Shown here in pieces: positions 25,910 to 37,204 of a stretch of 64,000 nucleotides of DNA. The notes beneath the pieces are model-generated. The model searched no databases, was not told where the DNA came from, and saw only the letters and a program-made list of their open reading frames with translations. The translations under genes were made by a program, and so were the position numbers. This DNA comes from Roseofilum casamattae BLCC-M143 (lineage in GTDB: Bacteria; Cyanobacteriota; Cyanobacteriia; Cyanobacteriales; Desertifilaceae): NCBI RefSeq assembly GCF_030068455.1, contig NZ_JAQOSQ010000002.1:398117-462116 (forward strand), given 5' to 3'. The stretch's first letter is position 1. Each line of letters begins with the position of its first letter.

Positions 25910-26024
25910 TCGTTTCGATCCCTAGCTCTAGACGAGGGCAGCCAATATGCTTCCCGAGCTTATCATAATTTTCGTTCGCGATCGCAACAGGACATGAGAT
26001 GATGATCGGTAAAGAATCCGTTAA

Positions 26025-27386
26025 GTGCAATACCCGATTATGGCTCTGGCTCATGCGATTGGTTTAGGTAAATCCGGAATAGCAGCAGCAAAACTCCTGC
26101 ACCGAGAAGGATGGCAAGTCACCGTTAGCGATCGCCAAATTTCTGACTCCCTGCGCGAACAGCAACAGATGCTCGAGAGTCTGGGGATTGAGTGCCACTT
26201 AGGAACTTCCTTTACTCTATCAGAGAGCGATCGCCCAGAACGCATCGTTATCAGTCCGGGAGTTCCTTGGGATCTGCCGGTATTGGTAGAAGCGCGATCG
26301 CAAGGGATTGAAGTTTTGGGCGAAATGGAGTTAGCCTGGCGATCGTTGCAGCAGGTTCCCTGGGTTGCCATCACCGGAACGAACGGCAAAACGACGACGA
26401 CTGCTTTAATTGCCGCCATGTTCCAAGCCGCAGGGTTAAACGCGCCCGCCTGCGGTAATATCGGTTATGCGGCCTGCGAAGTTGCTTTACAAGAAACGGC
26501 TCCGGATTGGGTTATTGCCGAAGTCAGCAGTTATCAGAGCGAGTCATCGTCAACTCTCGCACCTCAGATTGGAGTTTGGACGACGTTTACGCCAGATCAT
26601 CTCAGCCGCCACAAGACTTTGGAGAATTATTATCAGATTAAAGCGCAACTGTTGCGGCGATCGCAGCAGCAAATCTGTAACAACGACGATCCTTATTTGT
26701 CTCAAGCGAGAGCGGACTGGCCGGATGCGTACTGGACGAGCGTTAAAGGCAAGGAATATTTGCCCGGTACTCCAGCCAAAGGAATCTATATTCAAGACCG
26801 ATGGGCGATCGATCGCGGCGAACCTATTGTACCTGCCGGCCATTTGAAAATGGTGGGGACGCACAATCTACAAAATCTGCTGATGGCATTGGGAGCAGCT
26901 CGGTTAGCCGGAATTGAAGCAGGGGCGATCGCAAAGGCCGTAGAATCGTTTCCAGGAGTCCCCCATCGTCTGGAAGTCATCCGCGAGATTGAAGGAATTA
27001 AGTTTGTTAACGATAGTAAAGCCACCAACTACGACGCGGCAGAAGTAGGATTATCGGCTGTTACCGCACCAGTTATTTTAATTGCTGGTGGAGAAGCAAA
27101 AGACGGCGACGATCGCCAATGGTTAGCTAAAATTAAGTCCAAAGCTGCTGCTGTCTTACTTATTGGGAATGCGGCTTCCTTATTTGCGGAACGCTTAAAT
27201 GCAGTTGGTTATGAGAATACAGAAATTGTCGAAACCTTGGAACGAGCACTTCCTCGTTCTCTGGAACTCGCTCGCCACCATAGCGCGAACGTGGTACTTT
27301 TGTCTCCAGCTTGTGCCAGCTTCGACCAATATGCCAATTTTGAAGTACGAGGCGATGATTTCCGCCAATTGTGCTTGAGTTTGTAG
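26025..27386 (+). CDS. murD: UDP-N-acetylmuramoylalanine-D-glutamate ligase MurD
   Basis: A 453-residue Mur ligase. It has the N-terminal UDP-binding fold ([15 protein letters not shown]), the ATP loop [16 protein letters not shown], the conserved [37 protein letters not shown] and the C-terminal [22 protein letters not shown]. It adds D-glutamate to UDP-MurNAc-L-Ala in the cytoplasm during peptidoglycan synthesis. The start is either the GTG at 26025 or the ATG at 26040 ([10 protein letters not shown]). The gene stands outside any mur cluster. Confidence 0.95.
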   Translation: MQYPIMALAHAIGLGKSGIAAAKLLHREGWQVTVSDRQISDSLREQQQMLESLGIECHLGTSFTLSESDRPERIVISPGVPWDLPVLVEARSQGIEVLGEMELAWRSLQQVPWVAITGTNGKTTTTALIAAMFQAAGLNAPACGNIGYAACEVALQETAPDWVIAEVSSYQSESSSTLAPQIGVWTTFTPDHLSRHKTLENYYQIKAQLLRRSQQQICNNDDPYLSQARADWPDAYWTSVKGKEYLPGTPAKGIYIQDRWAIDRGEPIVPAGHLKMVGTHNLQNLLMALGAARLAGIEAGAIAKAVESFPGVPHRLEVIREIEGIKFVNDSKATNYDAAEVGLSAVTAPVILIAGGEAKDGDDRQWLAKIKSKAAAVLLIGNAASLFAERLNAVGYENTEIVETLERALPRSLELARHHSANVVLLSPACASFDQYANFEVRGDDFRQLCLSL

Positions 27387-27491
27387 CGCTAATTCCCGCT
27401 AGATCCAAGGTTCGTAAATTTCGAGAAAGTTTCTTCGAGCAAAGGGTAGAGTCTTGCGATCGCAGTTGAGCCACAAAATCTCCATAGATAT

Positions 27492-27755
27492 TCAAGAATT
27501 CATATACCGCTGCAATGCTCCTCTAATATTCTTCTTCTGTACCGTTTCTCCTAAAATTTCCGATAGCTGGCGCCAGAGACGAGCGCCAATACGCTTCACC
27601 TGCTCCTGACTGCGCTCTACCCGTACGCTAATTTGCGGATAGGATCGTCCTTGCAGGCATAATTCCAGGACACTCCGCTCTATGTCGGTTAAATATCGTC
27701 CGTGCTTATCGTGAAGTAGGGTATCGACAACTTGAATCATTCTTTCCGTCTCCAT
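27492..27755 (-). CDS. Small LuxR-like HTH protein
   Basis: An 87-residue protein with a helix-turn-helix: LTDIERSVLELCLQGRSYPQISVRVERSQEQVKRIGARLWRQL has the spacing of a LuxR-type or sigma-region-4-type HTH. In cyanobacteria this kind of domain often forms the N-terminus of large NB-ARC/WD40 proteins; here it stands alone and ends with a stop after RGALQRYMNS. It may be a free regulator or a remnant. It is convergent with murD. Confidence 0.6.
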   Translation of the reverse strand: METERMIQVVDTLLHDKHGRYLTDIERSVLELCLQGRSYPQISVRVERSQEQVKRIGARLWRQLSEILGETVQKKNIRGALQRYMNS

Positions 27756-27888
27756 TTACCTAAATTTTTGAGGCTCTCATTAGGTTTCTCAGGTAAATTC
27801 AGGCAATTTTATGCATGAAGGCTTCATATTGTTACAAATATTTACAGTAACGATCGCCACTGTAAATACTTGTCATACGACTAACTGA

Positions 27889-30800
27889 CTAAGATTTGGG
27901 CAACTTCAACCATTTCTCACCAATATCTTCATGCAAGAGCACGTAAAAGCAAGGAATCATAAACAAGGTGAGTAAAGTCGCTAAGGATAAGCCGGAAAAG
28001 ACCACTATTCCTAACGGTTGCAAAAACTCGCCTCCTCGTCCAGTACCTAAAGCTAAGGGAAATAAACCCAACACAGTAGTAATTGTTGTCATTAAAATCG
28101 GTCGCAACCGTTGTGGAGCGGCACGGAGAATAGCGCGACGATAATCTAATCCCAATTCAGCTCGCAATTGATTGGCTAGTTCGACCATAATAATCGCATT
28201 ATTGACTACTATTCCAACTAACAGAACGCCACCCACTAAAACTGTGGCTCCAATAGGAGTGTCGGTAATATAAAGTCCTAAAATTCCGCCAGCGAGTGCG
28301 AGGGGAACGGTTAGCATAATGACCAAGGGATCGATGAGGGAATTATATTGCACTGCCATCACCGCAAATACGAGAAAAGCAGATAAGCTACCTAGGACAA
28401 AAAGCGATCGCTGGAGCTGTTCGTTCGTTTGCGCGGCAACCGAAGGCAGAACCCGCGCGCCGGGGGGAAGTTCTAAACCATTGAGTAAGCTTTGCACTTG
28501 CTCGAGAGCTTCGCTTAAACTCGCTCCTTTACTCAGATTTCCTCCCATTAAAAAGACCGATCGCCCATTGATTCGTTGAATTTCAGCGGGTGCTCTTCCT
28601 TTATCTAAAATCGCAATATCTTGCAAAGAAATCGGACGATTATTGCGTACGAATAAGGGGAGTTGTCGCAATCTATCCAAACTATTTAAATTGCGATCGT
28701 CAAATTGCACGCGAATATCAACCAATCGATTTTTTCGTTGTAGTCGAGTAGGTACCGAACCAGAAATGGTGGTTTCTAAGGCATCTCCCAACTCCTGGGC
28801 GCTAATTCCAAACGCAGCCATTCTCTCCCAGTCCGGACGAATTTGAACTTCCGTTTGGGATGGGTCGGCATCGGGACGAAATCGCGCTAAGGCTACGCCT
28901 TCATCTAACGCATTTAAAACTTGCCGTCCGGCTTCTTGTAAAATGTCGGGATCTTCCGCACTAATGGCAATGTCAATATCGCCGCGAACGGGAGAATTAT
29001 TCAAGATTAAGCCGCGCACGCGACCGGGAAAAAGAACTAGCCGAATTTTAACTAAATTGAGTTGAGAAAATTGCTGTTGAATGGCTTGGATAAATGCTGG
29101 AACATCGGTGTTGGGTTTCAGGGTAATCGTACTGCTCGATCGCAATAAGTTAGCAATGGTTAAGTTAGAAAAGAGAAATCCACCGGTCGTGGTAAACGCA
29201 TATTCGGTTTCCGGATGTTCGATCAGGATGCCATCGACCGCGTTCATTACTTTACCATTAGTTGCTAAGTTCGTTCCGGGGGGAAATTGGGCGAATAAAA
29301 AGGCTTGTCCGGTACTAATTTTCGGGAGAATTTCTTGTGGAATTTGCGAGACGAGGTGAACGCTACCATAACCGAGGATAGACAAAGCAAGGGCGATCGC
29401 CACTACTCGTCCGCGCACCACCACCGTTAATATTCGCCGATAGCCCCCTGTAGCGAGCTGAAACTGCCGGTTAAACCAACGCAGACGTCCCCCCCCTCCA
29501 TCCGGCCGGCTCGAGAGTCCTACGCCCAATCTGGCGGCGAGCATGGGAACGACGGTCAGCCCGACAATCAGAGAGGCAGCTACGGAAAAGCTAATAGTTA
29601 GAATTAATTCATTGAAGAGGAGAGAGAAAAAGCCGCCAATTAAGATAAAGGGCAAGACGGCGACGAGGTTGGTTGCGGTGGAGGCGAGGAGCGCTGACTC
29701 CAGTTGTTGCGCTGCCTGTTGAGCTTGTTGGATGGGGGTTTGGCTTCCGTCAGAGTTGCGCTGCTGGGCGACCATATTCTCCAGCATGACAATGGAGTTA
29801 TCGACAACAATACCGACTCCCAAGGCGAGTCCTCCCAGACTGAAGATATTGAGAGATAGCCCGAAAATATACATCAGAATAATCGCTGCGAGACTGGCTA
29901 GGGGAATAGCGAGTACCACAATGAAGGTTTGGCGCAAGGAACCGAGAAAAATGAGGACGGCGAAACCCGCTAAACCCGCTCCGGTTAATCCGGCGATCGC
30001 CACATTCGCGATAGACTGACGGATAAACTGGGATTCGTCTAGGGTGGGAGTGAGAATTGTATTTTCGGAAATTAATCCTGCCTCTCGCAACTCGGCAATC
30101 CGTGCTTTCACGGCATCAACGACGCGCACTGTATTGGCTTCCGGTTGCTTTTGTACGCTCACTTTCACTGCTGGAGCGCCGTTGAGGGAGACCAGAACTC
30201 GTTGGGTTTCCGTTCCATCTACCACTTTGGCAAAGTCGCGTAAATAGACTGTTCGCGAGTTATCCAGCTCAAAAGTAGTATCCAGGAGGTCGCTGGCTTG
30301 TTGAAAGCGCCCGATAGTACGGGTTAAGGCTTCTGTTGGAATTTGCCGCAAGCGACCTCCAGAACTATCCAGGTTGCGATCGCGCAACGTATCGAGCACA
30401 TCATCGATCGCTAATCCTAAACGGGTCATCCGCTTTAAATCTAGGTTGACTTGGATTTCTTCCCGCGCTCCTCCAGACACATCAACAGAAGCGACTCCCG
30501 AAACTACGGTTAATTCTCGCGCCAATTCTTGCTCGGCAAATACCCGCAAGTCTACTCCCTGCAGTTGCGGCGAGGTGAGGGCAAACTCGTAGACGGGAAG
30601 TTGGGACGGATCGAACTTAAAGATACGCGGCGGCGCGAGGTCATCGGGGAGCTGGTTAATCGTGCGGTTCAACGTTGCCGTAGCATCATTGAGAGCTTGG
30701 TTAACATCGCTACCCGGTTCAAAGTAGAGATTGAGCGATACTCGTCCTTCCCGAGTTTCCGAGAACACTTGCACTACGCCTTCAGTCGCCGAGAGTCCTT

Positions 30801-31020
30801 CTTCGAGGGGACGGGTTACTTCATCGATCGCCACTTGCGGCGATAAACCCGGAGTATCAACGCGCACGCCGATCCTAGGATAGGCGATCGCCGGAAGGAG
30901 ATCGACGGGGAGTTGCGTTAGGGCAAAAAGACCGACAATAATGACCGCTAGGGCTAACATGAGAGTGCCAATATGCCGACGAATGGCGATGGCGCTGATG
31001 CTGAAGGAAGGTTGCGTCAC
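27889..31020 (-). CDS. RND-family efflux pump (AcrB/HAE-like)
   Basis: A 1043-residue inner-membrane transporter with the duplicated RND fold: the first TM after IAIRRHIGTLMLAL, two large periplasmic loops and the TM4 motif LGVGIVVDNSIVMLENM containing the proton-relay Asp. The C-terminal half repeats the pattern (VGGVLLVGIVVNNAIIMVELA), there with Asn in place of Asp. It exports hydrophobic compounds using the proton gradient. No membrane-fusion protein or outer-membrane factor gene is adjacent, so its partners lie elsewhere. Confidence 0.92.
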   Translation of the reverse strand: MTQPSFSISAIAIRRHIGTLMLALAVIIVGLFALTQLPVDLLPAIAYPRIGVRVDTPGLSPQVAIDEVTRPLEEGLSATEGVVQVFSETREGRVSLNLYFEPGSDVNQALNDATATLNRTINQLPDDLAPPRIFKFDPSQLPVYEFALTSPQLQGVDLRVFAEQELARELTVVSGVASVDVSGGAREEIQVNLDLKRMTRLGLAIDDVLDTLRDRNLDSSGGRLRQIPTEALTRTIGRFQQASDLLDTTFELDNSRTVYLRDFAKVVDGTETQRVLVSLNGAPAVKVSVQKQPEANTVRVVDAVKARIAELREAGLISENTILTPTLDESQFIRQSIANVAIAGLTGAGLAGFAVLIFLGSLRQTFIVVLAIPLASLAAIILMYIFGLSLNIFSLGGLALGVGIVVDNSIVMLENMVAQQRNSDGSQTPIQQAQQAAQQLESALLASTATNLVAVLPFILIGGFFSLLFNELILTISFSVAASLIVGLTVVPMLAARLGVGLSSRPDGGGGRLRWFNRQFQLATGGYRRILTVVVRGRVVAIALALSILGYGSVHLVSQIPQEILPKISTGQAFLFAQFPPGTNLATNGKVMNAVDGILIEHPETEYAFTTTGGFLFSNLTIANLLRSSSTITLKPNTDVPAFIQAIQQQFSQLNLVKIRLVLFPGRVRGLILNNSPVRGDIDIAISAEDPDILQEAGRQVLNALDEGVALARFRPDADPSQTEVQIRPDWERMAAFGISAQELGDALETTISGSVPTRLQRKNRLVDIRVQFDDRNLNSLDRLRQLPLFVRNNRPISLQDIAILDKGRAPAEIQRINGRSVFLMGGNLSKGASLSEALEQVQSLLNGLELPPGARVLPSVAAQTNEQLQRSLFVLGSLSAFLVFAVMAVQYNSLIDPLVIMLTVPLALAGGILGLYITDTPIGATVLVGGVLLVGIVVNNAIIMVELANQLRAELGLDYRRAILRAAPQRLRPILMTTITTVLGLFPLALGTGRGGEFLQPLGIVVFSGLSLATLLTLFMIPCFYVLLHEDIGEKWLKLPKS

Positions 31021-31223
31021 GATCTGAGAGAACCACTAAGAGGTTATTTCTAAAGTAAACCTTAAATTGTCAACTTGGGTTACGCCAAACGTAAAATCTT
31101 TAGGAGCAGGTTAACCCAAATCTAGAAGACCTACCAACCAATGTCCTAAACCCGCCCCTACCAGTCGATTCATGTAGCGCACCGATCGCAAACACTGACA
31201 CTTCTCTACTCAACCGTATTTTT
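31021..31223. promoter_or_regulatory. Divergent promoter region with CCCGCCCCTACC repeat relic
   Basis: 203 bp between the divergent RND pump and symporter genes. A half-copy of the GTAGGGGCGGGTTT element lies at about 31147-31160. No clear operator is visible. Confidence 0.4.
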
Positions 31224-32987
31224 ATGTCCCCAATTGATTGGTTTATTGTCCTTATTTATCTCGTTTTTACTCTGGCGTTAGGCATCTATTTATCGGGCAA
31301 AGCCTCAGAAGGATTAGAAGCCTTTTTTGTCTCCGGGCGATCGCTCCCTTGGTGGCTTTCTGGAACCAGCATGGCGGCTACCACCTTCTCTATCGATACC
31401 CCGCTTTATATCGCTGGAGTTGTTGCCAGTCGCGGAATTGCCGGGAATTGGGAATGGTGGAGTTTTGGCATTGCCCACGTGGTGATGATCTATATTTTTG
31501 CGCGCATGTGGCGGCGATCGCAAGTCGTCACCGATGCCGAATTAACGGAACTGCGCTATGGCGGAACTATGGCAGCGATTTTGCGCGGGATAAAAGCCTT
31601 TTTGTTTGCCGTTCCGATTAACTGTATCGGCATCGGTTACGCCATGTTAGCCATGGTAAAAGTCATTGATGCTCTGCAACTGTGGCAAAGTTTGGGCATC
31701 GAACCCGGAGACAATGTCAAGCTCTGGAGCGTTATTGGCGTCAGTCTTTTTGTCTTATTCTATGCCGGAATATCGGGACTTTGGGGCGTGGTTGCTACGG
31801 ATTTTTTCCAGTTTTTCTTGGGCTTAATTGGCGCGATCGCCGTCGCCGTCATCGCCGTCAGTCACGTGGGCGGCATTCACCAGCTTATCCCGCAATTGCA
31901 ACAACAGAGCGAAATAAACGTCCTCGCCTTTTTCCCTACCGGTGCCGATGCCACCAACCTCAGTTTAAGTACCTTCGGCGCTTATTTATTAATTCAATGG
32001 TGGGCATTTCGTCGCAGCGATGGCGGGGGAGAATTCATCCAGCGCTTATTGGCATCTAAAGATGAAGAAGAAGCCGAAAAAGCAGCCTGGTTTTTTAATA
32101 TTTTGCATTACGTGATTCGGACCTGGCCGTGGATTTTGGTCGCCCTAGTTGCCTTAGTCGTTTATCCCGATTTAAGCGATCGCGAATTAGGCTATCCGAA
32201 ACTGATGCTCGACTTTCTCCCCCCTGCCATGCTCGGCCTCGTTGTCGCCTCTCTCCTCGCCGCTTTCATGAGCACGGTTTCCACCTCAATCAACTGGGGC
32301 GCTTCCTATCTGACAAATGACTTATACCTGCGCTTTTTCCGCCCGCAAGCAACTCAATCCGAGCTAGTTTTAGTCGGTCGGATCTCCTCAATTAGCGTCA
32401 CAATTTTAGGCGCGATCGCCGCCTTTTTTGCCCGAGATGTGGCTACCGTATTCCGGTTAGTAATTGCCATTGGAACCGGCCCCGGACTCGTGTTAATCTT
32501 GCGCTGGTTCTGGTGGCGAATTAACGCCGCAGCCGAGTTAGCCTCCATGGTCGGCGGATTTCTCGTCGGCTTCACCACTAGCGTTATTCCCATCCTCAAA
32601 ATTGACGACTTTGGCCTGCGCTTGCTCGTCACTGCTGGCATTAGCGGCATCTGCTGGGTGGCAGCCATGCTCTTAACCGAGCCAGAATCCGACGAAACCC
32701 TAGATGGATTTTACCGCTTAGTTCGTCCCGGCGGCCCCGGTTGGCGGCGGCAACGAGAGCGCACCGGACTAGAGCCGATCCAAAACTTAGGCTATGATTT
32801 TGCGAAAGTTGGTGCTGCCACATTCATCTTATTTGGTGCCATGTTTGCCGTTGGTGGCTTTCTCGTCCTAAATTCAGTTATAGGTTGGATTTCTCTTGTT
32901 GCTGCAGTAGCGGGATGGATGGTTTTGCGATCGCTAGAAAAATCGGCCATTGCTCCAGTTTCCCGACCCGGATTAGACGATCGTTAA
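31224..32987 (+). CDS. Sodium:solute symporter (SSS family)
   Basis: A 587-residue polytopic protein of the SSS family (MSPIDWFIVLIYLVFTLALGIYLSGKAS, SGTSMAATTFSIDTPLYIAG, AAFMSTVSTSINWGASYLTNDLY). About 13 hydrophobic segments are visible. The FMSTVSTSINWGASYLTND element matches the sodium-binding region of the family. The solute (proline, sugar or organic acid) cannot be told. The gene is monocistronic. Confidence 0.9.
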   Translation: MSPIDWFIVLIYLVFTLALGIYLSGKASEGLEAFFVSGRSLPWWLSGTSMAATTFSIDTPLYIAGVVASRGIAGNWEWWSFGIAHVVMIYIFARMWRRSQVVTDAELTELRYGGTMAAILRGIKAFLFAVPINCIGIGYAMLAMVKVIDALQLWQSLGIEPGDNVKLWSVIGVSLFVLFYAGISGLWGVVATDFFQFFLGLIGAIAVAVIAVSHVGGIHQLIPQLQQQSEINVLAFFPTGADATNLSLSTFGAYLLIQWWAFRRSDGGGEFIQRLLASKDEEEAEKAAWFFNILHYVIRTWPWILVALVALVVYPDLSDRELGYPKLMLDFLPPAMLGLVVASLLAAFMSTVSTSINWGASYLTNDLYLRFFRPQATQSELVLVGRISSISVTILGAIAAFFARDVATVFRLVIAIGTGPGLVLILRWFWWRINAAAELASMVGGFLVGFTTSVIPILKIDDFGLRLLVTAGISGICWVAAMLLTEPESDETLDGFYRLVRPGGPGWRRQRERTGLEPIQNLGYDFAKVGAATFILFGAMFAVGGFLVLNSVIGWISLVAAVAGWMVLRSLEKSAIAPVSRPGLDDR

Positions 32988-33127
32988 GGCGAAAAATGCG
33001 ATCGCTAGCATAACTGAAAATTAACCTGTTCTTAGTCCTTTATTGCTTTAGCTCAATTAAGGTTGACTACAATAGAGGGTGCCAGACTTAATCTTATCCT
33101 GCTAGCATTGCGATCGCTATTTTTCCC

Positions 33128-35881
33128 ATGACCATCTCCTCGAACCGCAACCAAATTTTTGTCTTTTCGCAGCAAATTCCCCTGCGTTGGATTCTAATTA
33201 TTCCTTTCATCATACAAATTTTTACCGCAGTAGGGATCGTGGGTTATTTATCCATTCGCAACGGACAGAGTGCTGTAACCGAAGTCACCGAACAACTCCG
33301 CAGTGAAGTATCGAGCCGCATTGAACAACGTCTCGATACTTATTTGGCAACCCCCCATCTGGTTAATGCTTTAGCAGCAAAAGCCATTCGCCGCTTCAAT
33401 CTCTGGAATCTGGATAATATGAGGGGAATGGAAGATTATTTTTTCGAGCAACTGATTCAGTTTCCCAATCTCAGTTATGTCGGTTTTGGAGGAGAAGAAC
33501 GAGAGTTTGCGGGAGCAGGACGCAGTGATGATGGCTCTTTGATAGCCGATCTAACCGATCGCACCACTAACTTTGTCAATATGACTTACGAGCTTAATTC
33601 TCAAGGTGAATTGGGAGAGCAAATCTCAATCAGTCCCGATTACGATCCTACCGTCCGTCCTTGGTATCGCGCTGCAATTGAAGCCAATGGAGCCGTGTGG
33701 ACGGATATTTATCTTACATCTGATGAGAAGCGTCCCGTCATTTCTGCTGTCGAGCCATTTTACGATCGCGATCGCACTCTCAGAGGAGTTTTAGTCATCG
33801 ATCTGAGTCTTTGGCATATTAGTGAATTCTTACAAAACCTGAAAATTGGTAAAACCGGAGAAGCCTTTATCATGGAGCGCGATGGCTTATTGATTGCTTC
33901 TTCTACCTTAGAAAATCCTCCAGTCGATGAAGACGGAGAACCCCAGCGTCTGTCAGCTTCTGATAGCGATAATCAACTGATTCGTGCTAGCATTACTTCC
34001 CTGCAAGAAGAGTTTAACTCTCTAGAAGAGATTAAAGCATCCCAACAACTGACATTTGCCATTGGCGATCGCAAACAATTACTCCAAGTTACCCCCATTA
34101 AAGACGATCGCGGTCTCGATTGGCTGATTGTGGTTGCCGTTCCCGAAGCGGACTTTATGGCCCAAATTGACGTCAATACTCGCCAAACCATTTTACTGTG
34201 CTCGATCGCTTTAATTGTTGCCACAATTTTAGGGATCTTCACCTCTCGCTGGATTACTCGTCCTATTTTAGATCTCAATCGAGCCTCAAAAGCGATCGCT
34301 GAAGGTGATTTTCAGCAACATTCAACCACTCGCGGGATTAAAGAACTCAATAGTTTGGGAATATCGTTTGCGCGGATGGCCGAACAGTTGCAAGATTCTT
34401 TTACCACCTTAGAAACAAATAATGAGATCTTGGAAAAGCGCGTTGAAGAACGGACGGCAGAACTGCAAGACGCCAAACTTGCAGCCGATTCTGCCAATCA
34501 AGCCAAAAGCGAATTTTTAGCTAACATGAGCCACGAACTGCGAACTCCACTCAATGGCATCTTGGGATACGCACAAATCTTGCAGCGCGATCGCCAAGCC
34601 ACGGCCAAACAAAAAGATGGAGTAACTATTATTCATCAATGCGGGTCTCATTTACTCAATTTAATTAACGACGTTCTCGACTTATCCAAAATTGAAGCTA
34701 GAAAATTAGAATTATTTACCAAAGACTTTGACTTTGAAGTATTTCTCAAAGGAGTCGTCGAAATTTGTCGGATCAAAGCCGAACAAAAAGAAATTGGCTT
34801 TACCTACAAAGCTCTCAATCATCTCCCTGCAGCCATTCATACCGATGATAAACGGTTGCGCCAAGTCTTGATTAATCTGCTCGGTAATGCGATTAAATTT
34901 ACAGACCGAGGTGGGGTAACCTTAAAAGTGGGAGTCATTGAATCGGTAGATAGCTCGGAATTAACCACCATTGGCTTTCAAGTTGAAGATAGCGGAGTCG
35001 GTATGAGTTCGGAGCAATTAGAAAAAATCTTTCAGCCGTTCGAGCAAGTGGGAGAGAGCGATCGCAAAGCAGAAGGAACGGGTTTGGGGTTAGCCATTAG
35101 TCGGCAAATTGTGGAGATGATGGGAGGAGAGCTACAGGTAGAAAGCCAAATGCATCGAGGCAGCACTTTCAGCTTTGCTATTGCTGTAGCGGAAGTGGAA
35201 AATTGGAGCGAACTATCGTCAGCTCAACCCAGCCAACAGATTACCGGCTATCAAGGACAGAGACAGAAAATCTTAGTGGTAGACGATCGCTGGGAAAATC
35301 GTGCAGTGATTATTAATTTACTCGAACCCCTAGACTTTGAACTGCAAGAAGCCGAAAATGGCAAACAAGGAATAGAGCGAGCCAAAACGTGGCAACCGGA
35401 TCTGATAGTTACCGATCTGGTGATGCCGGTAATGAATGGATTTGAAATGACAAAAGCCTTGCGCAGCTTATCTGAGTTTTCGGAAATTCCGATTATTGCT
35501 TCTTCAGCCAGCGTGTTTAACTTCGATCGCCAGAAAAGCCGAGAAGTAGGATGCAGTGATTTTCTGCCGAAACCGGTACAAGTCGATGAATTACTGGCGC
35601 AGTTGCAAACCTACTTGAACTTGGAGTGGATAATCGAAGACAATGAAGGAACAGAATTTCAAGAGTCGGGAGAAATGATTTATCCGACAGAGGAGGAAGT
35701 AATGACCATTCGTGCTGCTTTGGATATTGGTGACTTTGATGAGTTAGAACTGGAAGGATCGAAATTAGAGCGTCATAATAGCCAATATGCTCCTTTTGCC
35801 CGCAAGCTCTTGGCATTGGTGCGAGAGTATGATGAAAAGGCAATCTCCCAATTGCTTGTTTCTACCACTGTTAGTCACTAA
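33128..35881 (+). CDS. Hybrid sensor histidine kinase (dCache-HAMP-HK-REC)
   Basis: A 917-residue membrane kinase: TM1 (about 18-42), a large periplasmic double-Cache sensor (about 50-345, with [17 protein letters not shown] and [18 protein letters not shown]), TM2 (about 352-372), HAMP, coiled coil, HisKA with the phospho-accepting His near residue 469 ([14 protein letters not shown]), HATPase ([16 protein letters not shown]) and a receiver domain with Asp near 763 ([11 protein letters not shown]). Cache domains bind small ligands such as amino or organic acids. A C-terminal tail of about 75 residues follows. The next gene begins 7 bp later and encodes a receiver-kinase protein, the likely partner in a phosphorelay. 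Confidence 0.93.
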   Translation: MTISSNRNQIFVFSQQIPLRWILIIPFIIQIFTAVGIVGYLSIRNGQSAVTEVTEQLRSEVSSRIEQRLDTYLATPHLVNALAAKAIRRFNLWNLDNMRGMEDYFFEQLIQFPNLSYVGFGGEEREFAGAGRSDDGSLIADLTDRTTNFVNMTYELNSQGELGEQISISPDYDPTVRPWYRAAIEANGAVWTDIYLTSDEKRPVISAVEPFYDRDRTLRGVLVIDLSLWHISEFLQNLKIGKTGEAFIMERDGLLIASSTLENPPVDEDGEPQRLSASDSDNQLIRASITSLQEEFNSLEEIKASQQLTFAIGDRKQLLQVTPIKDDRGLDWLIVVAVPEADFMAQIDVNTRQTILLCSIALIVATILGIFTSRWITRPILDLNRASKAIAEGDFQQHSTTRGIKELNSLGISFARMAEQLQDSFTTLETNNEILEKRVEERTAELQDAKLAADSANQAKSEFLANMSHELRTPLNGILGYAQILQRDRQATAKQKDGVTIIHQCGSHLLNLINDVLDLSKIEARKLELFTKDFDFEVFLKGVVEICRIKAEQKEIGFTYKALNHLPAAIHTDDKRLRQVLINLLGNAIKFTDRGGVTLKVGVIESVDSSELTTIGFQVEDSGVGMSSEQLEKIFQPFEQVGESDRKAEGTGLGLAISRQIVEMMGGELQVESQMHRGSTFSFAIAVAEVENWSELSSAQPSQQITGYQGQRQKILVVDDRWENRAVIINLLEPLDFELQEAENGKQGIERAKTWQPDLIVTDLVMPVMNGFEMTKALRSLSEFSEIPIIASSASVFNFDRQKSREVGCSDFLPKPVQVDELLAQLQTYLNLEWIIEDNEGTEFQESGEMIYPTEEEVMTIRAALDIGDFDELELEGSKLERHNSQYAPFARKLLALVREYDEKAISQLLVSTTVSH

Positions 35882-35888
35882 ATGTAAC

Positions 35889-37196
35889 ATGGATTCACAA
35901 GCTCTGATTTTGATTGTTGATGATAATTCAACCAATATTAAAGTATTGTCAGATAGTCTGAAAGAAGCAGGCTATAAAGTACTGGTGGCGACAGATGGTT
36001 GCAGTGCTCTGGCAAAACTGGAGAAGGTTTATCCAGATCTCATTTTACTCGATGTGATGATGCCGGGAATTGATGGGTTTGAAACGTGCGATCGCATTAA
36101 GGCGAGCGATCGCTTGCAAGAGATTCCGATTATTTTTATGACAGCTCTGTCCGATACGGAACATAAAGTACGAGGGTTGCAGTCAGGAGCGGTTGACTAT
36201 ATTACTAAACCCTTTCAACATGAGGAAGTGTTGGCTCGGGTTGGCGTTCATCTAAAAATACATCAGCTCAATCGCGAGTTGGAAGAACGGGTTGCACGGA
36301 GAACTGCAGAATTACAAGCAGCTCTCGACACCATCAAACAGACTCAAGGACAATTAATTCACAGTGAAAAAATGTCTGCTTTAGGAGAGATGGTTGCTGG
36401 CATTGCTCACGAAATTAACAATCCCGTCAATTTTATTGCTGGTAATTTACCGATGGCTGGCAACTACGTGCGCGATTTTTGCACCCTATTCCAGTTATAT
36501 CAAGAGCATATGCCTTCTCCTCCCTCAGAGATCGCAGAGCAGTTAGAGGAATTAGAATTTGATTTTATTGTCGAAGATTTGCCAAAAATACTAGAGTCGA
36601 TGCAGGTGGGTTGCGATCGCCTGAAACAAATTGTTTTATCGTTAAGCACATTTTCTCGCCATGACGATCGCCAGGCCAAGCCAACGGATATTCATGCCGG
36701 CATTGATGCTACCATTACTATTCTAGGCAACCGCCTGAAAGCCAAAGCCGAACGACCGGAAATCCAAATTATTCGCCAATATGACAATCTACCGCAAGTC
36801 CTCTGCTATGGCGGACAGCTCAATCAAGTCTTTATGAATATTCTCGCTAATGCGATCGATGCGCTCGATGAGTCAAATCTCGGGCGATCGTATCGAGAGA
36901 TTGCCGATAACCCCAATCAAATTACCATTCATACTCAATTCAACCCAGAGAAAGAATGGGTACGAGTTACCATTGCAGATAATGGGATTGGTATGAGCGC
37001 AGAAGTACAACAGAAAGTTTTCGATCGCCTGTTTACGACAAAAGGAGTTGGCAAAGGGACGGGACTCGGTATGGCAATCTCTCGCCAAATTATTGAAGAA
37101 AAACATGGTGGATTTCTTCATTGCACTTCAGTTCCCGGAGAAGGAACGCAGTTTACGATGGAAATTCCCTTAGTCCTCTCAGTTGTAACTCCTTAA
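35889..37196 (+). CDS. Response regulator-histidine kinase fusion
   Basis: A 435-residue soluble protein: a receiver domain (ILIVDDNSTNIKVL, Asp in DLILLDVMMP, Lys in YITKPF), coiled coil, HisKA of the AHEINNP type (EMVAGIAHEINNPVNFIAGN) and HATPase (GTGLGMAISRQIIEEKHGG). Start at 35889 (MDSQALILIVDD), 7 bp after the preceding kinase stop; the longer upstream frame overlaps that gene and does not fit the receiver fold. It probably takes a phosphate from the membrane kinase and passes it on to an unlinked target. Confidence 0.93.
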   Translation: MDSQALILIVDDNSTNIKVLSDSLKEAGYKVLVATDGCSALAKLEKVYPDLILLDVMMPGIDGFETCDRIKASDRLQEIPIIFMTALSDTEHKVRGLQSGAVDYITKPFQHEEVLARVGVHLKIHQLNRELEERVARRTAELQAALDTIKQTQGQLIHSEKMSALGEMVAGIAHEINNPVNFIAGNLPMAGNYVRDFCTLFQLYQEHMPSPPSEIAEQLEELEFDFIVEDLPKILESMQVGCDRLKQIVLSLSTFSRHDDRQAKPTDIHAGIDATITILGNRLKAKAERPEIQIIRQYDNLPQVLCYGGQLNQVFMNILANAIDALDESNLGRSYREIADNPNQITIHTQFNPEKEWVRVTIADNGIGMSAEVQQKVFDRLFTTKGVGKGTGLGMAISRQIIEEKHGGFLHCTSVPGEGTQFTMEIPLVLSVVTP

Positions 37197-37204
37197 TCAA
37201 TCAA

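Larger units (their letters stand above)
25567..26024. other. Intergenic stretch between GT2 and murD
   Basis: 458 bp holding a 27-bp imperfect inverted repeat (25606-25671), a possible 35-codon minus-strand gene (25802-25909) and the murD promoter region. A longer minus-strand frame over 25764-26054 does not look like a protein. Confidence 0.5.

Noticed and set aside
25764..26054. Minus-strand frame of 96 codons before murD
   Set aside because: It overlaps the murD start and contains arginine/aspartate runs that come from HIP1-type sites read in another frame.
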